Below are positions 1 through 4,573 of a stretch of 5,749 bases of DNA, piece after piece. The first letter of the stretch is position 1; the number at the start of each line of letters is the position of its first letter. Source of the DNA: Actinomycetes bacterium (GTDB taxonomy: Bacteria > Actinomycetota > Acidimicrobiia > Acidimicrobiales > RAAP-2). Under the pieces are notes generated by a model. The model searched no databases and was not told the DNA's origin. It saw nothing but the letters and a program-made list of their open reading frames with translations. The stretch is taken from contig JAJZSX010000175.1 of assembly GCA_021849435.1 (NCBI GenBank), forward strand, positions 1-5,749, in the 5' to 3' direction. Made by a program: the position numbers and the translations under genes.

Positions 1-66
1 GATCCCCGCGATCTGTGGCGTCGTGTCGCGCCGAGCCTCAACACGGCAGGTGACCGCGATCACTGA
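1..66 (+). CDS. Possible C-terminal end of an upstream gene (partial)
   Basis: Frame 1 is open from the left edge to a TGA at 64-66 and would give 21 residues ending DRDH, with a plausible soluble tail (DLWRRVAPSLNTAG). The frame has mostly G or C in the third codon position, as a real gene here would. However, frame 2 is open to 82 and the minus strand is open too, so the choice is weak. If real, the gene lies upstream of and in the same direction as the TetR regulator, about 97 bases away, too far for translational coupling. No family can be recognised from so short a piece. Confidence 0.27.
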   Translation, partial: DPRDLWRRVAPSLNTAGDRDH

Positions 67-91
67 CAGTTCAGAGAGAAAGTAGTGATGG

Positions 92-121
92 TTCACAGGA
101 TTTTCTAAGGATTCTAAGAAT
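92..121 (+). promoter_or_regulatory. Candidate promoter of the TetR-type gene
   Basis: TTCACA at 92-97 matches five of six bases of the -35 consensus. AAGAAT at 116-121, 18 bases downstream, is a four-of-six match to the -10 box. The surrounding sequence is much richer in A and T than the rest of the window. A second possible -10 is TAGCAT at 130-135, which has the TANNNT form but no good -35. The promoter call is an inference; the AT-rich island itself is plain to see. Confidence 0.35.
103..118 (+). repeat. Tandem TTCTAAG direct repeat
   Basis: TTCTAAG occurs at 103-109 and again at 112-118, a 9-base period. The second copy runs into the left arm of the inverted repeat. It may be part of the regulator's binding site or only AT-rich promoter sequence. 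Confidence 0.5.
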
Positions 122-142
122 GCTCTCGCTAGCATTCAAGAA
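112..142. promoter_or_regulatory. Inverted repeat, likely operator for the TetR-type regulator
   Basis: GAATGCT (118-124) and AGCATTC (131-137) form a perfect 7-bp inverted repeat around a 6-base centre. Outside it, TTCT (112-115) and AGAA (139-142) are also complementary, giving an imperfect palindrome of 31 bases. The site overlaps the candidate -10 and lies 27 bases before the TetR start codon. TetR proteins bind as dimers to palindromes of this size, often upstream of their own gene, so autoregulation is the simplest reading. The role is inferred. Confidence 0.45.
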
Positions 143-163
143 AAGATTATTTCCGAGGCAGCC

Positions 164-778
164 ATGACCCAGGACAATCGAGAGAGCACCAGTTCCGTCG
201 TCCTCGAGGTCGTCACGTCCATGCTCTGGCGCCACGACGAGACCGAGCTGCGAATCGCCGACGTCTGCCGCGCGACCGGACTGTCCTCGAGCGTGATCTA
301 CAACCACTTCGGCTCGCGCCAGGGGCTGGTCGACGCCGCCTACCTCTCGCTCTACTGCCAGGCCAGCGAGCAGATGCTCAGCCAGCTGCGCCGCGACACC
401 GAGAACATCGACAGCCTTGGTGCGTTCTACGACTACCTGCACGGTCAGGTCGACGACCCCGAGCGCGCCAACTACTGGCTGGGACTTCGACAGATGCGCC
501 TGCGCGTGGCGACCGCGGCGGTCGCGCGCGCGGGTCTTCGCACCGACTTCGCCGCCGCCCAGGATCGACACCTGGACGAGCTCGCGAAGTTCCTCGGTGA
601 GCTCCAAGAGCGCGGCCTCGTCAGAACCCAGCTATCACCCGATCAATTGGCTCGCGTCTTCGAGGCCTACGTGCTCAGCCACACCTACAACGACATCGCC
701 CTGCACCCGGCGAGCAGCGTCACCTGGGTCGACACCCTCTGGACCTTGCTCAATCCCCACATCGCAGCAACGAACTAG
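164..778 (+). CDS. TetR-family transcriptional regulator
   Basis: This is a 204-residue cytoplasmic DNA-binding repressor or activator of TetR type, the usual length for the family. The helix-turn-helix spans about residues 28-60: IADVCRATGL is the first helix and turn, SSSVIYNHFG the recognition helix, and SRQGLVDAAY the following helix, matching the family pattern IA..aGvs..tiY.hF.sk..L. The rest (about 62-204) is helical with no nucleotide-binding or catalytic motif, as expected of the ligand-binding and dimerisation domain; the end (FEAYVLSHTYNDIA, then WVDTLWTLLNPHI) is typical of the family. The ATG is chosen because GAGG at 155-158 lies five bases upstream and the helix-turn-helix starts at a normal distance from it. 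The gene converges on the secreted repeat protein. Its ligand and targets cannot be read from sequence; the inverted repeat at 118-137 suggests self-control. The family call is firm, the specificity unknown. Confidence 0.93.
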   Translation: MTQDNRESTSSVVLEVVTSMLWRHDETELRIADVCRATGLSSSVIYNHFGSRQGLVDAAYLSLYCQASEQMLSQLRRDTENIDSLGAFYDYLHGQVDDPERANYWLGLRQMRLRVATAAVARAGLRTDFAAAQDRHLDELAKFLGELQERGLVRTQLSPDQLARVFEAYVLSHTYNDIALHPASSVTWVDTLWTLLNPHIAATN

Positions 779-803
779 CCCCGGCCCAGACCCGAGCCGG
801 GGC
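778..803. terminator. GC-rich hairpin between convergent genes, probable bidirectional terminator
   Basis: GCCCCGGC (778-785) and GCCGGGGC (796-803) make a perfect 8-bp stem with a 10-base loop. It starts on the last base of the TetR stop codon and ends nine bases before the stop of the opposing gene. No run of T follows on either strand, so it is not a textbook intrinsic terminator, but GC-rich stems without a U tract are common at gene ends in actinobacteria. Confidence 0.55.
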
Positions 804-812
804 CAGTCGTCG

Positions 813-3647
813 CTACTGGGAGATGGTGATCAGGCGCACGAGCTGAGCGCGCGTATGCGTGATCACGACGAGCTGCACGCGAAGGTGCAAGCGAGACTTC
901 AAGATTCTCTCAGCCAGAACACCACGAGCCCGGGCCAGGGCCAGGTTGCCCGGCGCAAAGGCGACGATGCGCACGAATGAGTGATTCGTCAAGCGGTTGT
1001 CGAGGACCAGAATTGCGTGGATCTGGTTTGCGTAGAGGTGCGGGCTAAATCCCCTAAAACCCAGGGTCAACGGAGCCGGCTTGGGCAGCAGGGCGATTGT
1101 GATCGTCGTGGCCGCCGAGGAGATCGGCTGGTAGTTGCCGCTCGCCGCCTTGGTCGCGACGATCACGCACGTGCCGAGGTTCTTGTAGAACAGTCGGTTG
1201 CCCGAGAGCGCGCAGAGCGAGGTGCCGGCATTCGCGACCGAGAAAGTCACCGTTCCGGTGCCGCTGCCCCCCGACGTGGCGAGTGCGAGGCTGCGCCCTA
1301 ACCAGCCCTTGAGCTTGGTGATAACGAGCGGCGCCTGAACCGAGCCGAGCGTGATCCTCACGGAGTCGGTCACGCTGAGACTCGCCCCGGTGAAAACGAG
1401 GCCGTAGACACCTCCAGAGGTGCCGGTGATTGCCAGTCCCGAGAAGCGCGCGACACCCGACACAATGTTGGCTGTCGAACCCGCACTGATGGCGCCGCCC
1501 GTCCCAAAAGCGATCCCCGCAGTAATGACGCCTGTCGTAGTCGTCACGATGTTGCCGCCCGAGTCCTCTACCGCAACTACTGGCTGAGTCGCCAACGCGG
1601 CTCCATTTTGTGCCAACGTACTGGGCTCTGTCGTGATGACGAGTTTGCTAGCCGGTCCCACATAGACCGTGATGTTCGTCGATGTGGCAGTCGTCAAGGT
1701 ACCATCACTGAAGGTCAGTGTGTAGGTTCCGGCCAATGCGTTGAGAGCGAGACCGTAAAAGGTGGCGACGCCGCCCACCGCAGTCTGGGCGTTCGCGCTG
1801 ACCGAGACACCCCCAGCTGTGATACGCGCCACCACGACGGAGGAGTCACTGGTGACAACATTGCCATTGGCGTCCTCGACCTTGACGACCGGCACTTGGG
1901 CGAGCGCGACTCCGCTCGCAACGGTCGGCGATGGCTGTGTGGTGATAACGAGCTTCGTAGCCGCCGCTGACGACACGCTCACCGAGGCCGATACAGCCGA
2001 CGACAGCGGATTATCCGTAAAGGTGAGCGTGTAGGTCCCGATCGGGGCATTGAGGGCCAGGTTCGTGTATGTCGCGACACCCGCCACTGCTGACACGGTC
2101 CCGTAACTTACGCTGTACGCGCTCGAAGTGATCGTGGCCACAACGCTCGAATAATTCGAGGTGATGACGTTGCCACCCGAATCTTCAATCTTGACGACCG
2201 GCTGGACGGCCAGTCTTGCGCCGCTCGCAACCGTCGAGGAGGGCTGCGTGGTAATGACGAGCTTCGTGGCCGCGCCTGCGGAGATGGCGATCGTGCCGGA
2301 CACCGCGCTCGTAAGGGAGCCGTCCGAGAAGGTGAGCGTGTAGTTGCCGGCGAGAGCACTCAGGGTGAGGCCACTAAAAGTTGCGTAACCGCCCGAAACA
2401 ACTGCTGTGGCGTTCAGAACCGACACGCCGCCGGTCGTGAACGCGGCGCTCACCGTGGAAGTGTTGCTCGTGACGAGGTTACCGCCGGAGTCTTGGACGG
2501 CGATGACCGGCTGTGTGCCTAGAGCAACGCCGTTCGTTGCGCTCGTTGACGGCTGAATGATCACTGACAATTTCGCCGCACCGCCCGTTGACAACGCGAT
2601 CGAGTTCGACGTCGCGGTGGCGAGCGAGCCGTCGGTGAAAGTCAACGTATAGCTCGAAGCCGAGGCGTTGATGGCCAGGCCCGAGAATGTGGCCACGCCA
2701 TTGACCGCCGTCACAGTGGCGTTTGTGAGCGACGAACCAGCACTCGGTGAGGTCAAGACCGCGGTAACCGTTGAGGAATCGGACTTCACAATCGTGTTAC
2801 TCGAGTCCTCGACATTGACCACGGGCTGGGGGATCAGCGGTGCACCGCTCGTTGCTGAAGTGGGCGGCTGGGTCGCGATCACCAAGTGAGTAGGCGCGGT
2901 CGACATCAGAATTGCACTGGATGCAGAAGACGTGAAGGTTCCGTTGCTGAACGTGAGTGTGCAGGACGTGTTGGATGCGCCGGTCATTGTGAGCCCCGAG
3001 AATGTGGCGACGCCCGCCACAAACGTGCCGGACGGGTTTCCGCCCGTGATTGTGCAGGCTCCCGTTACGGCCGCCGTCGCCGTTCCAGTGCCGACACTCG
3101 TTACCACGTTCCCACCTGAATCTTCAACTGCCACTACCGGCTGCTGAACGAGGGCCACACCGGAGACTTCCCCTGGCGAGGGCTGACGGGTGATCGCCAG
3201 CTGCGTCGCGGCTCCCACCGACACCGACAGCGACATCGACGTCGGCGTCAGAGACCCATCGGAGAAGGTAACCGTGTAATTACCAACGGGCGCGTTCGCC
3301 ACCAGTGAAGAAAAGTTTGCGACGCCACTGGCGGCGACTACTGAGTTGCCCGCTAGGGACGCGCCACCGGAAGTTGGCGTGATTGTGGCTAGGACGGTCG
3401 ATCCATCCGACGTCACGGTCGCCCCTGTTGAGTCTTGAACGGCGACCTGGGGCTCAACCAAAAGGGTCGCCCCGCTCGCCGCACTCGACGATGGCGTATT
3501 GATGATGCCCAGCTTGGCCGCAGCCCCAGAGGCACCAGCGACTCCGGCGACTCCAACTACGACTCCAGAAGCGAGTAATGACACCACGGTGACCGCGCTG
3601 ATCACGCGGTGGCGGGTTCGATTCGTGACGGGGTGAAGTCGACGCAT
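813..3647 (-). CDS. Secreted Ig-like repeat protein with OmpA-like C-terminus
   Basis: The 944-residue protein is exported. It opens with a basic stretch (MRRLHPVTNRTRHR), then a hydrophobic core (about residues 15-36) and a small-residue region (AGASG) near 37-41 that fits signal peptidase I cleavage. Seven tandem Ig-like repeats follow (residues 42-769), each with the pattern A.KL.I..QPS, then QPVV.VEDSGGN.VTS, then G.ATFSGL.L.A..G.YTLTFSDG. Residues about 770-852 form a different Ig-like domain, and about 861-944 resemble an OmpA-like fold (GNLALARARG). There is no LPXTG sorting motif and no C-terminal membrane anchor. Long Ig-like arrays usually act as extended stalks in adhesion or cell-surface contact; that role is inferred. 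The start was set at ATG 3647 because a promoter spans 3682-3710 and GAGGAG at 3652-3657 precedes this ATG by four bases. The longer frame from a TTG at 3710 begins at the -35 box and cannot be translated from this transcript; ATG 3659 is the alternative, giving four more residues. Confidence 0.88.
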   Translation of the reverse strand: MRRLHPVTNRTRHRVISAVTVVSLLASGVVVGVAGVAGASGAAAKLGIINTPSSSAASGATLLVEPQVAVQDSTGATVTSDGSTVLATITPTSGGASLAGNSVVAASGVANFSSLVANAPVGNYTVTFSDGSLTPTSMSLSVSVGAATQLAITRQPSPGEVSGVALVQQPVVAVEDSGGNVVTSVGTGTATAAVTGACTITGGNPSGTFVAGVATFSGLTMTGASNTSCTLTFSNGTFTSSASSAILMSTAPTHLVIATQPPTSATSGAPLIPQPVVNVEDSSNTIVKSDSSTVTAVLTSPSAGSSLTNATVTAVNGVATFSGLAINASASSYTLTFTDGSLATATSNSIALSTGGAAKLSVIIQPSTSATNGVALGTQPVIAVQDSGGNLVTSNTSTVSAAFTTGGVSVLNATAVVSGGYATFSGLTLSALAGNYTLTFSDGSLTSAVSGTIAISAGAATKLVITTQPSSTVASGARLAVQPVVKIEDSGGNVITSNYSSVVATITSSAYSVSYGTVSAVAGVATYTNLALNAPIGTYTLTFTDNPLSSAVSASVSVSSAAATKLVITTQPSPTVASGVALAQVPVVKVEDANGNVVTSDSSVVVARITAGGVSVSANAQTAVGGVATFYGLALNALAGTYTLTFSDGTLTTATSTNITVYVGPASKLVITTEPSTLAQNGAALATQPVVAVEDSGGNIVTTTTGVITAGIAFGTGGAISAGSTANIVSGVARFSGLAITGTSGGVYGLVFTGASLSVTDSVRITLGSVQAPLVITKLKGWLGRSLALATSGGSGTGTVTFSVANAGTSLCALSGNRLFYKNLGTCVIVATKAASGNYQPISSAATTITIALLPKPAPLTLGFRGFSPHLYANQIHAILVLDNRLTNHSFVRIVAFAPGNLALARARGVLAERILKSRLHLRVQLVVITHTRAQLVRLITISQ
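816..1067 (-). other. OmpA-like C-terminal domain (divergent) of the secreted protein
   Basis: The last 84 residues (861-944) differ in composition from the repeats: rich in R, H and L instead of S, T and G. The run VRIVAFAPGNLALARARG, then a helix (VLAERILKS), then a strand (LRVQLVVIT) follows the OmpA-type order of strand, GN..LA..RA helix, and final strand. The aspartate and arginine that bind diaminopimelate in classical OmpA domains are not evident, so peptidoglycan binding is doubtful. I have the impression that this tail recurs on Ig-like proteins of Acidimicrobiia; that is memory, not a search. Confidence 0.5.
1095..1340 (-). other. Single Ig-like domain of a second type, with a cysteine pair
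   Basis: Residues about 770-852 (VQAPLVITKLKG to TTITIA) include GSGTGTVTFSVANAGTSLCALSG and GTCVIVATKAASGNY. This is the pattern of a widespread bacterial Ig-like domain in which the CTV.ATK..D.NY segment is the last strands. Cysteines 812 and 827 are well placed for a disulfide. It separates the seven-repeat array from the OmpA-like tail. Confidence 0.65.
1341..3524 (-). repeat. Seven tandem Ig-like coding repeats of 103-105 codons
   Basis: The units, in order of translation, lie at 3213-3524, 2898-3212, 2583-2897, 2274-2582, 1965-2273, 1656-1964 and 1341-1655 (104, 105, 105, 103, 103, 103 and 105 codons). Each starts near A.KL.I and ends with a strand such as SVSVG or IAISAG. Units 5 and 6 share AATKLVITTQPS and TVASG, and stretches near 1935-1965 and 2244-2274 agree at 26 of 31 bases at an offset of exactly 309. 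The units are clearly related but not identical, so most of the duplications are old. Confidence 0.92.
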
Positions 3648-3657
3648 GTTTCTCCTC
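3648..3657 (-). promoter_or_regulatory. Ribosome binding site deciding the start of the secreted protein
   Basis: GAGGAG at 3657-3652 is followed by AAAC and then ATG 3647. The site overlaps the first codons that would follow the alternative ATG at 3659. That ATG lacks its own site, because the next upstream AGGAG (3677-3673) sits at or before the predicted transcription start. Confidence 0.6.
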
Positions 3658-3681
3658 ATCGAAAGGTGGGTTCTCCTATCG

Positions 3682-3710
3682 ACGTTATGGGCATGACCAT
3701 GTTGGGTCAA
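3682..3710 (-). promoter_or_regulatory. Promoter of the secreted repeat protein gene
   Basis: On the minus strand TTGACC (3710-3705) matches five of six -35 bases, followed by a 17-base spacer and TAACGT (3687-3682), which fits the actinobacterial TANNNT -10. Transcription should begin near 3675, giving a leader of about 28 bases before ATG 3647. The spacer holds a near-palindrome at 3687-3700 (ATGGGCATGACCAT; six of seven pairs match), a possible operator. This is the best-formed promoter in the window. Confidence 0.6.
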
Positions 3711-3945
3711 TCCCTAGCGACGTTCAGGTTCCTCCTCAAACCACAAGCGAGAGTCCGAATCGAAAGTTGTAACTCAATCGACACATAGGGATACGTCGAT
3801 ACTCCGACGACTTCTGACCTGACTGCAAGTTCGAATCGACGTGTTCTCTTAGTAACCACACACGGTTCACTTCGAGAATCGACTCTAAGTACGTATGCCC
3901 ACCACCGAACCGGCTGGGCACCAGCGTATGCTCGACGCCGATCCT
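3711..3945. other. Intergenic region with repeated AATCGA motif
   Basis: About 235 bases without a convincing gene. A 61-codon minus-strand frame (3736-3921) has no recognisable protein character. AATCGA appears on the plus strand at 3758-3763, 3776-3781, 3834-3839 and 3877-3882, far more often than chance would give in this length. The copies lie upstream of the secreted protein's promoter and downstream of the membrane protein gene, so a binding site cluster for an activator or repressor is possible. Confidence 0.45.
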
Positions 3946-3956
3946 CTAGTGATCGG
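3938..3956 (-). terminator. Hairpin at the end of the membrane protein gene
   Basis: CCGATC (3938-3943) and GATCGG (3951-3956) form a perfect 6-bp stem with a 7-base loop that contains the stop codon (3946-3948). There is no T run after it. It is a weak candidate terminator, short and overlapping the coding end. Confidence 0.3.
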
Positions 3957-4380
3957 GACCGAAGATCACGATATCTCCGTCATTTCCGCCACGAAGTGAC
4001 CGAACTGCGAGAGCGACGATTCCCACCATGACAGCCTCCAGCAGTCCGATTCCGATCCAGCCAACGGTCACGAGGAAGAAACCAATTGCGAGCCCGCCGA
4101 AGAATCCGTCGTGGATCATCGCGGCTAACCACAACGGGAACCACGCCCACAGCCACGACACAAAGGGAGCGACGAGGACCGCCGCCACACGACGACGCCA
4201 ACCGAGGATTGCGCCAAAGATGATCGACGTCGCCACTCCGATCCAGCCCACAATGTCAGCGCGGCCCACTCGAGCCTCAAGACAGAAGATGACGATCGCC
4301 ATCACAATGGCCCAGAGAGTCATCGCAACCGATACTTGACCCCGGCTCCGGCGCCTCACCTCCACAAACACCCCGTCCAT
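3946..4380 (-). CDS. Small polytopic membrane protein of unknown function
   Basis: The 144-residue protein has a short basic N-terminus (EVRRRSRG) and then hydrophobic segments at about 18-34, 43-61, 65-87 and 92-127. The last is about 35 residues and glycine-rich (FFGGLAIGFFLV, then GWIGIGLLEAVMVGIVALAV), so it may be two helices; the total is four or five. The loop WRRR at 61-64 and the basic N-terminus suggest both lie on the cytoplasmic side. No catalytic, transporter or channel signature is seen and I do not recognise the family. The ATG is chosen because TAGTTT lies exactly six bases before it, the spacing of a leaderless actinobacterial promoter; GGAG is only two bases from the ATG and would be a poor ribosome site. 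It is divergent from the S51-fusion gene with 193 bases between them. Hydrophobic reading frames can arise by chance on a GC-rich strand, but the regular helix pattern and its own promoter argue that it is real. Confidence 0.68.
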   Translation of the reverse strand: MDGVFVEVRRRSRGQVSVAMTLWAIVMAIVIFCLEARVGRADIVGWIGVATSIIFGAILGWRRRVAAVLVAPFVSWLWAWFPLWLAAMIHDGFFGGLAIGFFLVTVGWIGIGLLEAVMVGIVALAVRSLRGGNDGDIVIFGPDH

Positions 4381-4386
4381 GTCTCC

Positions 4387-4392
4387 AAACTA
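4387..4392 (-). promoter_or_regulatory. Leaderless -10 box of the membrane protein gene
   Basis: TAGTTT (4392-4387) has the TANNNT form and is followed by six bases and then ATG at 4380, so the transcript would begin at the start codon. No good -35 is visible about 17 bases upstream, which is common in actinobacteria. Confidence 0.45.
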
Positions 4393-4537
4393 GGCCCCAA
4401 GCGTCACACGTTGCGCCACGTCGGGTGGGAATCGGAAGCGGGATGCCTTAGGGGTTGACACAGATTCCGTAGTCACGGCGAGTTCGTACGGAATCGACCA
4501 CCGGCCATTCACGTTCTCTGCCATCTGATCTACCAAC

Positions 4538-4567
4538 GTGACGCCCCACTGTCCGCCCCAGTAGCCT
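4538..4567 (+). promoter_or_regulatory. Leaderless promoter of the S51-fusion gene
   Basis: TAGCCT at 4562-4567 (TANNNT) is followed by six bases and ATG 4574. GTGACG at 4538-4543 matches four of six -35 bases with an 18-base spacer. No purine-rich ribosome site lies before the ATG; the preceding bases are pyrimidine-rich (CCTGCCACT). A leaderless transcript explains both facts. Confidence 0.5.
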
Positions 4568-4573
4568 GCCACT

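Noticed and set aside
71..607. Long minus-strand frame opposite the TetR gene
   Set aside because: It is the mirror of a well-supported gene; the protein is low in aromatic residues, has no recognisable domain, and runs across the AT-rich control region.
417..980. Plus-strand frame overlapping the end of the TetR gene and running into the secreted protein gene
   Set aside because: It overlaps two real genes in other frames and gives an S, T, P and R-rich product typical of a shifted reading of GC-rich codons.
1086..1103. Possible LPXTG-like sorting signal (LLPKPAP) in the secreted protein
   Set aside because: The sequence lacks the TG, is not followed by a hydrophobic segment and basic tail, and lies 70-odd residues before the C-terminus.
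1608..3147. Several plus-strand frames opposite the repeat array
   Set aside because: They recur at the repeat period and are mirror readings of the Ig-like units, with no start signals of their own.
1341..3524. CRISPR-like or transposon-like repeat array
   Set aside because: The period of about 309-315 bases matches whole codons and encodes Ig-like protein repeats; there are no short identical repeats with spacers and no transposase.
3736..3921. 61-codon minus-strand frame in the intergenic region
   Set aside because: No ribosome site, no domain, and it lies where AATCGA copies and promoter-like DNA suggest a control region.
4455..4460. Perfect TTGACA -35 box on the plus strand
   Set aside because: No TANNNT or other -10 lies 16-19 bases downstream; the bases there are GCGAGT.
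4390..4572. 60-codon minus-strand frame ending nine bases before the membrane protein gene
   Set aside because: The spacing looks like an operon, but there is no ribosome site before its GTG (4572) or its internal ATG (4524), and the stop codon is part of the TAGTTT box that better explains the next gene's start. It remains possible as a small gene or a gene remnant.
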